Part shown: positions 18,992 to 27,574 of the stretch, one piece after another
Layout: every line of letters begins with the position of its first letter
Numbering within the stretch: position 1 is the stretch's first letter
Assembly: GCA_040756995.1 (NCBI GenBank)
Contig: JBFLYK010000003.1
Location: forward strand, 1 to 64,000
Length of the DNA stretch: 64,000 bases
Source of the DNA: BP-133 sp040756995
GTDB lineage: Bacteria; Actinomycetota; Acidimicrobiia; IMCC26256; BP-133
Direction of reading: 5' to 3'
Program-made: the position numbers and the translations under genes
The notes under the pieces: generated by a model
The model's input: only the letters and a program-made list of their open reading frames with translations
The model's database searches: none
Told to the model about the DNA's origin: nothing

Positions 18992-20375
18992 CGGCCGTGC
19001 CTCCGACCGTCATCTCGGCCACCCGGACCGTCGGCTGTCCGGCCGAGACCGGCACGCCCTGCCCGTCCTTCCCGCAGGTGCCGGCCCAGCTGTCGAAGTC
19101 GCTCCCGACGGCGTCGATGGCCAGCAGCGTCTCGGGGCCGTTGCCGATGAGGTTGGCCGCCCGGACCGGGGCCGTGAGGCGTCCGTTCTCGATGAGATAG
19201 GCCTCCGTCACCCCGAAGACGAAGTCGCCGGTGGCGGTGTTGACCTGCCCGCCGCCGAGCGCGGCGCAGTAGAGGCCGTAGGGCGTCGAGGCGATGATGT
19301 CGTCGGGGTCGTCGGTGCCGGCCAGCAGGTAGGTGTTGGTCATGCGGACCATCGGGAGCGACTGGTACGTCTCCCGCCGGCCGTTGCCGCTCGACTCCCG
19401 GCCCTCCTGGCGGGCCCGGAGCAGATCCCACATGTAGTCACTGAGGACGCCGTTCTCGATCAGCGTGTTGCGGCGGGCCGGGTGTCCCTCGTCGTCGACC
19501 GACAGGGTGCCCCACCCCCGGTCGAACGTGCCGTCGTCGACCAGCGTCACCAGCGGTGAGGCGACCTGGGTGCCGACCCGACCCCGGAAGACCGAAGCGT
19601 CACGGGAGACGAGGTCGGCCTCGAGGCCGTGGCCGCAGGCCTCGTGGAAGAGGACGCCGCCGGCGCCCTGGCGCAACACCACCGGCAGCTTGCCGACGGG
19701 GGCGGGCCGGGCGTCGAGCATCCGCAGCGCCCGGCCGGCGGCGGTGCGGGCCACCTCCTCGGGGTCGAACTCGTCGAACAGTTCGAAGCCGACGGTGCGG
19801 CCCGGTCCTTCGTAGCCGGTCTGGAGGCCGCCGTCGCCCAGCGCGGTGCAGCTGACCATGAAGCGGGTGCGGACGCGGTCGTCGTGCACCAGCAGGCCGT
19901 CGGAGTTGGCGATCAGCACCCGCTTGCGGGCGTCGGTGTAGGCCGCCGACACCTGGCGGATGGCGCCGCCGGCGGAGCGGGCGGCGTCGTCGGCCCGGCG
20001 GAGGACCTCGGCTTTGCGCACCTTCTCGACCGTCTCGGGCAACTCGCGGATCGGGTGCTTCGCAGAACCCTGGCGGGGTTCGAGCGCCACCACGGTCGTG
20101 CGCCCCTCGGCGCCCCGGACGGCGGCGCCGGCCGCCCTGGCCGCCTCGGTGAGCGACCGCTCGGAGAGGTCCGAGGTGTGGGCGTAACCCGTGGAGTTGC
20201 CGGAGACGACCCGGATGCCGGCGCCCCGGGACCGTCCGGCGGTGAACTCCTCGATCTTGCCGTCGTCGAGCCGGGCGCCGGAGTTGCGCCGGTCCTCGAC
20301 GTAGACCTCGGCGAATTCACCTCCGGAGCGCAGGGCGGCGGTCAACACCCGCTGGAGAACGGATTCCTCGACCAC
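18984..20375 (-). CDS. tldD: Metalloprotease TldD
   Basis: 463 residues. The catalytic zinc motif HEACGH (H244, E245, H249) is intact, followed by GLEADLVSRD. The C-terminal half has the family blocks VTLVDDGTF, EGHPARRNTLIENGVLSDYM and MTNTYL. It forms a heterodimeric protease with the downstream TldE product and acts in the cytoplasm on unstructured peptides. The GTG start at 20375 follows GAAAGGA. It is divergent from the hot-dog thioesterase gene, with a strong inverted repeat in between. A RiPP cluster lies about 9 kb away, but no direct link is visible. Confidence 0.92.
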   Translation of the reverse strand: MVEESVLQRVLTAALRSGGEFAEVYVEDRRNSGARLDDGKIEEFTAGRSRGAGIRVVSGNSTGYAHTSDLSERSLTEAARAAGAAVRGAEGRTTVVALEPRQGSAKHPIRELPETVEKVRKAEVLRRADDAARSAGGAIRQVSAAYTDARKRVLIANSDGLLVHDDRVRTRFMVSCTALGDGGLQTGYEGPGRTVGFELFDEFDPEEVARTAAGRALRMLDARPAPVGKLPVVLRQGAGGVLFHEACGHGLEADLVSRDASVFRGRVGTQVASPLVTLVDDGTFDRGWGTLSVDDEGHPARRNTLIENGVLSDYMWDLLRARQEGRESSGNGRRETYQSLPMVRMTNTYLLAGTDDPDDIIASTPYGLYCAALGGGQVNTATGDFVFGVTEAYLIENGRLTAPVRAANLIGNGPETLLAIDAVGSDFDSWAGTCGKDGQGVPVSAGQPTVRVAEMTVGGTAGE

Positions 20376-20435
20376 TGGGCGGTCCTTTCCGCGGGCGTTG
20401 CGCCCGTGTCGCGGCTTTCTGAGAAAGAAACTGAA

Positions 20436-20466
20436 GCGGGAGCGGGCTCCTTCCGCCCGCTCCCGC
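20436..20466. promoter_or_regulatory. 12-bp perfect inverted repeat, possible operator
   Basis: GCGGGAGCGGGC (20436-20447) and its exact complement (20455-20466) are separated by 7 bases. The repeat sits between divergent tldD and the thioesterase gene, just upstream of the thioesterase -10 (TATCGT, 20477-20482), where it would cover the -35 region. There is no T-run, so an operator or a weak tldD-leader hairpin is more likely than a terminator. Confidence 0.45.
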
Positions 20467-20488
20467 GTAGTGCTTCTATCGTACGCCT

Positions 20489-20875
20489 GTGGAGTTGCGC
20501 ACGGGTTCGGCCGCCACGATCGAGCGGATCGTCGGTGAGTGCGATACGTCGGCCGCCGCCGGGACGTCGAACGTCCCCGTGCTGGCCACCCCGAGCATCA
20601 TCCTCTTCGCCGAACAGGCGATCTGGGCCGCCCTCGACGGTCGGCTCGACGCCGGGACGAGCGCCGTCGAGCACCGGGTCGAGATCAGCCACCTCGCCCC
20701 CACCCCGGTCGGGGCCAAGGTGAGGGCGGAGGCCATCCTCGAAGCGATCGAAGGGCGGCGCCTCGTGTTCCGGGTCTCCGTGAGCGACGACCGGGGTCTG
20801 GTGGCCGCCGGCCGCTTCACCCGCGTGATCGTGTCCAAGGACCGGTTCATGGAGAAGGCCGGGGTCGGGGACTGA
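20489..20875 (+). CDS. Hot-dog fold thioesterase (FlK-like)
   Basis: 128 residues resembling the fluoroacetyl-CoA thioesterase family: the VPVLATPSIILFAEQA helix with a central glutamate, EHRVEISHLAPTPVG with the conserved histidine, and the final strand FRVSVSDDRGLVAAGRFTRVIV. It probably hydrolyses a small or toxic acyl-CoA; the real substrate is unknown. The GTG start is 6 bases after TATCGT and has no Shine-Dalgarno sequence, so it is probably leaderless. It is convergent with the ThDP enzyme gene. Confidence 0.82.
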   Translation: MELRTGSAATIERIVGECDTSAAAGTSNVPVLATPSIILFAEQAIWAALDGRLDAGTSAVEHRVEISHLAPTPVGAKVRAEAILEAIEGRRLVFRVSVSDDRGLVAAGRFTRVIVSKDRFMEKAGVGD

Positions 20876-20909
20876 CCGCCCGGCCTTCCCGTTACATCAG
20901 CGACATCAG

Positions 20910-22565
20910 CTACATCAGGGCGCTGGACCGGGGATAGACGTCGGCCGGGTCGGTCAGGACGTTGATCAGCGCCGGGACGCCGGAGGCCAGCGCCCGGTCG
21001 ATGGCGGGGCCGATCTCGGCCGGGTCGGCCACGAGCTCGCCGTACCCGCCGAGGGCCGTCACCACCTGGTCGTAGCGGGTGCCCGGCCGGAGCTCGGCCA
21101 CCACGTCGTAGCCGTAGAGGGCCTGCATCGGGTGCTTCTCCAGCCCCCAGATGCCGTTGTTGCCGACGATGGCCACCACCGGTGCCTCGTGGCGGACGAG
21201 GGTGTCGAAGTCCATCAGCGAGAACCCGGCCGCGCCGTCGCCCAGCATCAGGAACACCTGCCGGTCGGGCCGGCCCTGGGCCCGGGCGGCGAGCCGGGCG
21301 GCCAGCCCGTAGCCGGGGCCGGTCCCGAGGCAGCCGTAGGGCCCGGGGTCGAGGAACGACCCGGGCGTCTCCGTGTCGATGAACTTCCCGGCGTAGGAGC
21401 CGAAGTCGCCGCCGTCGACCACCACCACCGCGTCGGGCTCGAGGCGGGCCCGCAGCTCGCCGTAGATGCGGGCCGGGTGGATCGGGTCGGCGGTGCTGCG
21501 AAGCGTCTCCTCCTCCTTCTCCCGGCGGGCGGTCTCGTCGGCCGAGAGGTCGGCGACCCACTCCGCCCGGGCCTTCGGGTCGGCGGCCTCGACCCCGGCG
21601 GCCGCGATGCCCCGGAACACCTCGGACAGGTCGCCGGCGGCCGAGCCGGCCAGCTCCACGTGGGTGGCCACCATCGAGGGGTCCTCCACGAGGTGCACGA
21701 CCCGGGCGCCGCCGCCGAACTGCCCGAAGGCCAGCCGGAAGTCGAGCGGGACACCGGCGGCGATGACGAGGTCGGCCTTGCGCAGCGCCGTCGACCGGGC
21801 CCGGGAGAAGGCCAGCAGGTGCGACGCCCGCAACGTCCCCCGACCGAGCCCGTTCATGAGGACGGGCACCCCGGCCGCCTCGGCCAGCTGCTCGAGGGCT
21901 CCCTCGGCCCCGTCCCAGTAGACGCCGGCGCCGGCCATGATCACCGGCCGTTCGGCGGCGGCGATGAGCTTGGCCACCGTCGCCAGCTCGTCGGGGTCGG
22001 GTCGCCGGTCGGTCCGGGCGCCCGCGCCGACGGTCACCGACGAGGACGGGTCGGCCGAGGCCCGGTCGAAGAACTGGTCGACCGGGATGTCGACGAAGCA
22101 GGGCCCCCGGGGGGCGGTGGTCGCCGCCCGGAGCGCCGTCGTCACCTCGGGGTGGATGTCGCCGGTCTTCTGCGCCGTCACCGCCCGCTTGGTGACCTCG
22201 GCCACGATCGGCACGTGGTCGACCTCCTGGAGCGACCCGGACCCCCAACGGGCGGCGGGCGCCCGCCCACCGATCACCACCATGGGCGAGCCGCAGAAGA
22301 AGGCACTGGTGATGGCGCTCATCCCGTTGGTGACGCCGGGCCCGGCGGTCAGGGCGGCGACGCCCGGCCGGCGGGTCACCTTGGCCCAGCCTTCGGCGGC
22401 GAAGCCGGCCGTCTGTTCGTGGCGGGTGTCGATCAGGCGGATACCGGCCGCCACACACCCGTCGTAGAGGGGGAAGATGTGGCCGCCGGACAGCGTGAAG
22501 ACAGTGTCGACGCCCGCCTCTTGCAGGGCCTGTGCCGCCAGGGTGCCGCCGTGGACAAGGTCCAT
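20910..22565 (-). CDS. Thiamine diphosphate-dependent enzyme, acetolactate synthase / 2-hydroxyacyl-CoA lyase type
   Basis: 551 residues with the three domains of the ThDP superfamily: an N-terminal pyrimidine-binding domain with catalytic glutamate E50 in DTRHEQTAGFAAEGWAK, a central domain (RPVIMAGAGVYWDGAE), and a C-terminal diphosphate-binding domain with GDGAAGFSLMDFDTL...NNGIWG. It lacks a neighbouring ilvN, so biosynthetic acetolactate synthase is less likely than a 2-hydroxyacyl-CoA lyase, oxalyl-CoA decarboxylase-like or catabolic enzyme. The ATG at 22565 follows GAGAGGAAGG. It is divergent from the flippase-like gene. The 3' side has three near copies of CTGATGT. Confidence 0.85.
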   Translation of the reverse strand: MDLVHGGTLAAQALQEAGVDTVFTLSGGHIFPLYDGCVAAGIRLIDTRHEQTAGFAAEGWAKVTRRPGVAALTAGPGVTNGMSAITSAFFCGSPMVVIGGRAPAARWGSGSLQEVDHVPIVAEVTKRAVTAQKTGDIHPEVTTALRAATTAPRGPCFVDIPVDQFFDRASADPSSSVTVGAGARTDRRPDPDELATVAKLIAAAERPVIMAGAGVYWDGAEGALEQLAEAAGVPVLMNGLGRGTLRASHLLAFSRARSTALRKADLVIAAGVPLDFRLAFGQFGGGARVVHLVEDPSMVATHVELAGSAAGDLSEVFRGIAAAGVEAADPKARAEWVADLSADETARREKEEETLRSTADPIHPARIYGELRARLEPDAVVVVDGGDFGSYAGKFIDTETPGSFLDPGPYGCLGTGPGYGLAARLAARAQGRPDRQVFLMLGDGAAGFSLMDFDTLVRHEAPVVAIVGNNGIWGLEKHPMQALYGYDVVAELRPGTRYDQVVTALGGYGELVADPAEIGPAIDRALASGVPALINVLTDPADVYPRSSALM

Positions 22566-22626
22566 TCCCGACCTTCCTCTCGAGATGGCGGATGTTCGCC
22601 GCCCGTTCCCGATTAGGCTAAGTCGG

Positions 22627-23625
22627 ATGCAGGGCCGAGCCACACCCCCATCGTCGCTGCGGCGCGGGTCGCCGGCGGCCGCTTCATGGTGGCGGGCGGG
22701 GCGGATCGTGGCCAGCGCCGTGATGCTGGCCCTGCTCCTCCCCAGGATGCATCTGTCGTCCCTGCTTCCCCCCGGCCACCACGGCGACACGATCACCTAC
22801 CTCCTGCTCGCGCTCCTCACGACCCTCGGAGGCATCGTGCTGTCGGCCTGGCGGTGGCAGCGGGTCCTGGCCGTCTTCGACGCCGACACCCGCCTCGGGA
22901 GCCTGGTCTCGCACTACCTGGCCGGCCAGTTCGTGGGGAACTTCCTCCCCTCGACCATCGGCGGCGACGTCCTGCGGGTGAGCCGGCTGAGCAACTCGTC
23001 CGGCGTGCCGGGCAGCTCGGTCTTCGCCTCGGTCGTCATCGAGCGGCTGACCGGCTGGATCGTGCTGCCCCTGCTGACGCTGGCCGGGCTGCTGCTCAGC
23101 CCCTCGCTGCTGCGGCTGGGGATGGCCAGCCGGCTGGCGGTGGCCCTGTCGCTCGGCACGCTGATCCTGCTGGGGGCGATCCTGGCCATCGCCGGCAGCC
23201 GCCGGATGGCCGGCCGCTTCGCCGCCAACGAGGGCTGGACCCGCTTCATCGGCGCCGTCCACCTCGGGATCGACTCCCTCCGCCGCCGGCCTCAGGCCGC
23301 CGCCGGGATCATCGCCGTGGCCACCGTGTACCAGCTGTCGCCGGTGCTGGCGGCCTGGTTCGCCACCCGGGCGCTGGGCCTGCACCTGCCGATGGTGGCG
23401 CTGCTGGCCTTCACGCCGGTGGTGGCCATCGCCCAGGTGCTGCCGTTGTCGCTCAACGGCCTGGGTATCCGGGAAGGCGCCTTCGTGCTCTTCCTCGGCC
23501 CGCTCGGCGTCTCGGCCGGGCAGGCCGTCGCCGTCGGTCTGATCGTCTACGCCCTGACGCTGGCGGTCAGCCTCCTCGGCGCCCCCGCCTTCGCCGTGGG
23601 CGGCCGCAGGGCAGCCTCCGTCTGA
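22627..23625 (+). CDS. Flippase-like integral membrane protein (LPG synthase TM / UPF0104 family)
   Basis: 332 residues with about eight membrane helices. Family marks are SAWRWQRVL, the GQFVGNFLPSTIGGDVLRV block and LPLSLNGLGIREGAF near the end. Relatives include lysylphosphatidylglycerol synthase membrane domains and glycan-linked putative flippases. It may move or modify a lipid or polyprenyl-linked substrate. TAGGCT (22614-22619) ends 7 bases before the ATG, so the mRNA is probably leaderless. The PAP2-type phosphatase gene starts 17 bases after it, and the pair could handle lipid carriers together. Confidence 0.85.
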   Translation: MQGRATPPSSLRRGSPAAASWWRAGRIVASAVMLALLLPRMHLSSLLPPGHHGDTITYLLLALLTTLGGIVLSAWRWQRVLAVFDADTRLGSLVSHYLAGQFVGNFLPSTIGGDVLRVSRLSNSSGVPGSSVFASVVIERLTGWIVLPLLTLAGLLLSPSLLRLGMASRLAVALSLGTLILLGAILAIAGSRRMAGRFAANEGWTRFIGAVHLGIDSLRRRPQAAAGIIAVATVYQLSPVLAAWFATRALGLHLPMVALLAFTPVVAIAQVLPLSLNGLGIREGAFVLFLGPLGVSAGQAVAVGLIVYALTLAVSLLGAPAFAVGGRRAASV

Positions 23626-23641
23626 AGGTGCCTCGGCCGGC

Positions 23642-24475
23642 GTGAAGCTACGCCCCCCGAGATCCGCCGGAGGGCCCGTCCGGCGTCTCTACTGGTGGCG
23701 CGAGGTGTTGATCACCCTCGTCCTCTACCAGGTGTACTCCGCCATCCGGAACGTGAGCGAGGGCAGCCTGGCCACGGCCTACCGCCATGCCCGGCAGCTC
23801 ATGGAGTGGCAGTCGGCCCTCGGCATCAATCACGAGGAGACGCTGCAGGACTGGGCGCTGAACAGCCGCCCGCTGATCATCTTCATGAACTACATCTACG
23901 GCTCGCTGCACTTCATCGTGACGGCCGGCGCCGTGATCTTCCTCTACCGGCGGTTCCCGGGTGAGTACCCCCGCTGGCGCAACACGCTGGCCCTGACGAC
24001 GATCCTGGCCCTGATCGGGTTCATCTTCTGGCCGCTGATGCCACCGCGGCTGCTCTACACCGCGGGGCACGGCGATTACGGCTTCGTCGACACGCTGGCC
24101 CGGTACCCGACGTTCTGGTCGTTCGAGTCGGGCGCCATCAACGAGATCTCGAACCAGTACGCGGCCATGCCCAGCCTCCACTTCGGCTGGTCGCTGTTCT
24201 GCGCCGCGGCGCTGGCGCCGCGGGTCCGGCGCCGCGCCGCCCGGGTGGCCGCTGTGCTCTACCCGCTCCTCACGCTGACGGCCATCGTGCTGACCGGCAA
24301 CCACTTCTTCCTCGACGCCGCCGGCGGGGCGGTGGTGTTCCTGGCCGGCTGGTGGCTGGCCCGGCGCTTCACCCGCCCGGGCCCGGTGCTGACGGACCCG
24401 CCCAAGCCGGACGCCGACGCGGCGGAGGGGGCAGGTCGCCCTGCCCCCTCCGGGTCCGCCCGCTTCACTGAGTAG
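23642..24475 (+). CDS. PAP2-superfamily membrane phosphatase/transferase (AUR1-like)
   Basis: 277 residues with about six membrane helices. Phosphatase signature motifs are visible: YAAMPSLHFGWS (the PSLH block) and TGNHFFLDAAGG (N-H-x3-D). The order and spacing resemble the inositolphosphotransferase/AUR1-like branch, in which the enzyme transfers or releases a lipid head-group phosphate. Its GTG start at 23642 has GAAGGTG upstream. It follows the flippase-like gene closely, so the two are probably co-transcribed. The C-terminal tail is Pro/Gly-rich and contains a DNA-level hairpin. Confidence 0.85.
   Translation: MKLRPPRSAGGPVRRLYWWREVLITLVLYQVYSAIRNVSEGSLATAYRHARQLMEWQSALGINHEETLQDWALNSRPLIIFMNYIYGSLHFIVTAGAVIFLYRRFPGEYPRWRNTLALTTILALIGFIFWPLMPPRLLYTAGHGDYGFVDTLARYPTFWSFESGAINEISNQYAAMPSLHFGWSLFCAAALAPRVRRRAARVAAVLYPLLTLTAIVLTGNHFFLDAAGGAVVFLAGWWLARRFTRPGPVLTDPPKPDADAAEGAGRPAPSGSARFTE
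24424..24451. terminator. 12-bp hairpin with TCGC loop near the 3' end of the PAP2 gene
   Basis: GGAGGGGGCAGG and its exact complement flank the tetraloop TCGC, all within the last 20 codons of the PAP2 gene and about 30 bases from the end of the convergent gene. No T-run follows. A bidirectional transcription pause is possible but not shown. Confidence 0.35.
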
Positions 24476-24482
24476 CTCTTGG

Positions 24483-25904
24483 TCAGTGCGCCGTGGTGAT
24501 GGCCACGATCGGGGCGCTCAGCCGGCCGCTGGCGAAGCCGCCGCCGGTTCCGGCGCTTCCGAACGACGTGACCGACCCGTCGGCCCGGGCCACCCGGTAG
24601 CCCGTCCCGCTCTTGGTGGCGGCCATGCCGACCACCGGGGTGGGGTTGCCGTTGACGGCCGAGCCGAAGAACGGGGCGTCACCGAACCCGAAGATGCCGC
24701 CGTCCGCCGCCACGAACCAGTAGCCCTTGCCCGATGGGGTCGAGGCCATGCCGACGATCGGCTGGTTGAGCGTGATGTTGCCCGTCGAGCCGAAGAACCG
24801 GGCGTCACCGAAGGCGAAGATCCCGCCGTCGGACGCCACCAGCCAGTAGCCCCGGCCCGACGGCGTCGGGGCCATGCCCACGATCGGCTTGTTGAGGGTG
24901 ATGGCGCCGGTGGATCCGTAGAAGCCGGCGTCACCGAAGGCGAAGATCCCGCCGTCCGAGGCGACCAGCCAGTAGCCCTTGCCGGTCGGCGTGGCCGCCA
25001 TGCCGACGATCGGCTTGGTCAGGCGGACGTTGCCCGTCGAGCCCCAGAACGGAGCCTTGTAGGCGAAGATGCCGCCGTCGGAGGCCACGAACCAGTACCC
25101 GGAGCCGTCGGGCTCGGCCGCCATGCCGACGATCTGCTTGTTCAGCGGGATGTTGCCGATCGAGCCGAAGAACTGCGCCGTCCCGAAGCTGAAGACGCCG
25201 CCGTCCCGCCCGAGGAGCCAGAACCCCTCGTTGGACGTCACCGGATTCACGATGATCGGCGCCGGAGCGGTGGTGGTCGTCGTCGGAACGGGACCCGGGT
25301 TGCCGCCACCCGGCGGGGTGGTCGGGGTCGGGGTCGAACCGGGCCTCTCGATGAGGCCGATCGAGCCGGCGTCAGGGATTCGGTCGGTCGGCCCCGGCTG
25401 CTGACCGGCGGCGGTGAACTGGACCACTGCGAAAGCGCGGAAGGAACCGGGATTCCCGAGGCAGTTCAGCGGAAGGGACACGACGTAGCTGCCGTCGCCA
25501 CCGACTGAAGGTGTGCCGGTGCATTTCCGGGGGGCGGCGGGGTCGGGGTTGTCGTAGACGTCGGCGTAGAGCTGGCCGCCGTCGCCGCCGAACTCGACCT
25601 GGTAATCCCCCTTGTTGTCGCCGGTCACGTCGAGGGCCCAGTTGACCGTGCTGTTCTCCGGGTCCATCCCGGCGCTGTTACGGAAATCGACCGGCTGCGC
25701 CGTGCGCACCCTGAGCACGATGGCGTTGCTCAGGTACTCGGCGGAGGCCGAGATGGCGTCGCCTCGGGCGTCGCTGACGTCGCCGGACGGGTCGTTGACC
25801 GCCTGGCTGCTCGCCGCCTGGGCGTTCTGCGATTGCACGGCGCCGTAGGCACCGAGGAGCGCGAGGGCAGAGGCCACCGCGGCCCAACGGGGTCGCCTGC
25901 TCAC
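24483..25904 (-). CDS. Secreted protein with six-repeat propeller-like domain
   Basis: 473 residues. A signal peptide (about 1-30) leads into a beta-rich N-terminal domain (about 35-185, DOMON-like in appearance, with cysteines at 128 and 148). A Pro/Thr linker comes next, then six repeats of 41-42 residues starting at 227, 269, 310, 352, 394 and 435. The repeat consensus (GYWLVASDGGIFAFGDA...STG) is the same as in the sulfatase at 13.3-15.6 kb. Function is unknown; surface adhesion or glycan binding is plausible. The GTG at 25904 is preceded by a strong GGAGG. Its 5' leader (about 25925-25955) can form a stem around AGCTTTAGCT. Confidence 0.8.
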   Translation of the reverse strand: MSRRPRWAAVASALALLGAYGAVQSQNAQAASSQAVNDPSGDVSDARGDAISASAEYLSNAIVLRVRTAQPVDFRNSAGMDPENSTVNWALDVTGDNKGDYQVEFGGDGGQLYADVYDNPDPAAPRKCTGTPSVGGDGSYVVSLPLNCLGNPGSFRAFAVVQFTAAGQQPGPTDRIPDAGSIGLIERPGSTPTPTTPPGGGNPGPVPTTTTTAPAPIIVNPVTSNEGFWLLGRDGGVFSFGTAQFFGSIGNIPLNKQIVGMAAEPDGSGYWFVASDGGIFAYKAPFWGSTGNVRLTKPIVGMAATPTGKGYWLVASDGGIFAFGDAGFYGSTGAITLNKPIVGMAPTPSGRGYWLVASDGGIFAFGDARFFGSTGNITLNQPIVGMASTPSGKGYWFVAADGGIFGFGDAPFFGSAVNGNPTPVVGMAATKSGTGYRVARADGSVTSFGSAGTGGGFASGRLSAPIVAITTAH

Positions 25905-26050
25905 GTCGAAACCTCCACGGGGGATGTGAAACGGGCAGCTTTAGCTCCCCTTGCTTCGACGCGGGCTCGCCGTTCCCCCTTCGCGACCGGGACGGATCTC
26001 ACCCCTTCGGCCGGACAAACCCCCCGAAACCACCGCGTTGCTGCGGTCGG

Positions 26051-26938
26051 TCACGCCCCCCGGTGGATCGTCACCAGCCGGCGGACGGAGTCGCGGACGG
26101 CCCGGTCGGCCAGTGACAGGTAGGCGTGACGGGCGGTCACCAGGGCCAGCCGGCGGGGCGGCATGCCGGAGATCGTCACCGTCTTCAGACCGGCCAGGCC
26201 GGGCGGCACGGCCGTCTGAGGCAGGATCGACGCCCCCCGTCCGGCGGCCACGAGGTCGGCGATGAGCCGGACGCCCTCGACCTCGACGGGGACCGTGAGC
26301 CCCAGGCCGTGGGCGGCCGCCACCTCGTCGATCTCCAACCGGAACGGGTTGCCCGACGGCGGCAGGATCAGCGAGAGGCCGGCCATGGTGGCGAAGGGCA
26401 CCGGCTCGGGCGGCAGATCCAGCCCCTCGGGCACGAGGCCGACGAGGTCCTCCTCGAGCAGGTGCTCGACGGTCAGGCGGGGGTCGACGATCGGCTCGGT
26501 GACCACCGCCATCGTGACCTCGTGGCTCACGACCTCCGCCGCCAGCCGCTCGGACGCGCCCTCGTTGATCCGGAGCATGACGCCCGGCGCCCGCTGGCGC
26601 AGGTCGCCGACCAGGGCGGGGACGAGCCAGCGGCTGGCCGTGCCGACGACCCCGAGGCTGGCGTGGCCGGCTTCGAGCCCCTGGAGGAGCGACAGGTCGA
26701 CCCGCATGGCTTCGAGCTCGCCGCGGATGCGCCGGGCCCGCTCCAGCACCACCCGCCCGAACTCGGTCGGAGTGGCCCCCCGCCGCCCGCGCACGAGGAC
26801 CGGCACCCCGAGCTCCCGCTCGAGCTGGCGGATCTGCTCCGAGACGTTCGACTGGACGGTATGGAGCATTTCGGCCGCGGCCGAGAACGAACCCGACTCG
26901 GTGATCGCCAACAGCGCGTCGAGATGCCGGATTTCCAT
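26051..26938 (-). CDS. LysR-family transcriptional regulator
   Basis: 295 residues: an N-terminal winged helix-turn-helix (about 1-60, MEIRHLDALLAITESGSFS then VQSNVSEQIRQLE) and a C-terminal periplasmic-binding-like effector domain. The target and inducer are unknown. It is divergent from the WhiB gene, and TAATCT on its own strand (27022-27027) could be its -10. LysR proteins usually control the divergent neighbour, which here would be the WhiB gene; that is inference. The ATG at 26938 has GAGGAG about 11 bases upstream. Confidence 0.92.
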   Translation of the reverse strand: MEIRHLDALLAITESGSFSAAAEMLHTVQSNVSEQIRQLERELGVPVLVRGRRGATPTEFGRVVLERARRIRGELEAMRVDLSLLQGLEAGHASLGVVGTASRWLVPALVGDLRQRAPGVMLRINEGASERLAAEVVSHEVTMAVVTEPIVDPRLTVEHLLEEDLVGLVPEGLDLPPEPVPFATMAGLSLILPPSGNPFRLEIDEVAAAHGLGLTVPVEVEGVRLIADLVAAGRGASILPQTAVPPGLAGLKTVTISGMPPRRLALVTARHAYLSLADRAVRDSVRRLVTIHRGA

Positions 26939-27063
26939 CGCTGTCCCAGCTCCTCAGTTCGTCCCGGTATCGGCCCTGGTGGTGGGGTTTGCCGCCCCCG
27001 AACGGTCAGCCATCGGCGACATAGATTACACGCATCCAGGATAAGCTCTTTTTCTGATTGTTT

Positions 27064-27133
27064 TAGCGTGATTGGATTCGGGGCAGAGAAGGACGGGTCG
27101 GGGGACCGGACCCCCCCACCTATCCCCCGACCC
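27064..27133 (+). promoter_or_regulatory. WhiB leader region: -10 box and 10-bp hairpin
   Basis: TAGCGT at 27064-27069 is a good -10. About 26 bases further on, GGGTCGGGGG (27095-27104) and its exact complement (27124-27133) form a 10-bp stem with a 19-base loop, inside the likely 5' leader of the first WhiB gene. The leader ends with GCAGGAG before the ATG at 27179, so unlike many genes here this one has a long leader with a Shine-Dalgarno sequence. Confidence 0.4.
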
Positions 27134-27178
27134 TCCCTTCCTCCTTCAATCCGGGACGATTTTTTGCAGGAGACGATC

Positions 27179-27544
27179 ATGACCATGTTGGCGACCGCAC
27201 CGGTATCGGGCGGTACGGCCTGGATGGCGGACGCGGTCTGCTACGGGCACACAGCCGTTTTCTTCGCTCCCCCGGGGGAACGCCCGGAGGCGCGGGAGGT
27301 CCGCGAGGCCAAGGCCCGCTCGATCTGCCACACGTGTCCGGTCATGACGCCGTGTCGCAAGTGGGCCCGGGACAACCGGGAGTACGGCTTCTGGGGCGGC
27401 GAGTCGGAAGAGGAGCGCGCCGCCGCCGGATTCCGCGTCGAGATGCCCGTGGGCCGCATCGCCCGGTACCCCCGAGGCGAGGGCAAGCCCGTCCAGGCCC
27501 GGCCGGACCGTGCGACCCGGCAGCGCCTGGCCGCTGCCGGGTAG
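27179..27544 (+). CDS. WhiB-like iron-sulfur transcription factor (copy 1)
   Basis: 121 residues. Four iron-sulfur cysteines fit the Wbl pattern: C21, then C50-x2-C53-x5-C59, followed by the GFWGG turn (family G[VI]WGG) and a basic C-terminus (RIARYPRG). Wbl proteins bind a 4Fe-4S cluster and act with the principal sigma factor on promoters controlling differentiation, redox or antibiotic responses. A second, very similar Wbl gene lies 127 bases downstream. The ATG at 27179 follows GCAGGAG. Confidence 0.93.
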   Translation: MTMLATAPVSGGTAWMADAVCYGHTAVFFAPPGERPEAREVREAKARSICHTCPVMTPCRKWARDNREYGFWGGESEEERAAAGFRVEMPVGRIARYPRGEGKPVQARPDRATRQRLAAAG

Positions 27545-27574
27545 AGTTCCCTCCAGAACTTCATATCACCCTCA

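Noticed and set aside
20880..20925. Three copies of CTGATGT-like 7-mers at the end of the ThDP gene
   Set aside because: They are short, imperfect and partly coding; most likely a chance microsatellite.
25905..26050. Possible riboswitch in the leader of the six-repeat secreted protein
   Set aside because: A stem with AGCTTTAGCT is visible, but I could not match the conserved core of c-di-AMP, c-di-GMP or other known classes.
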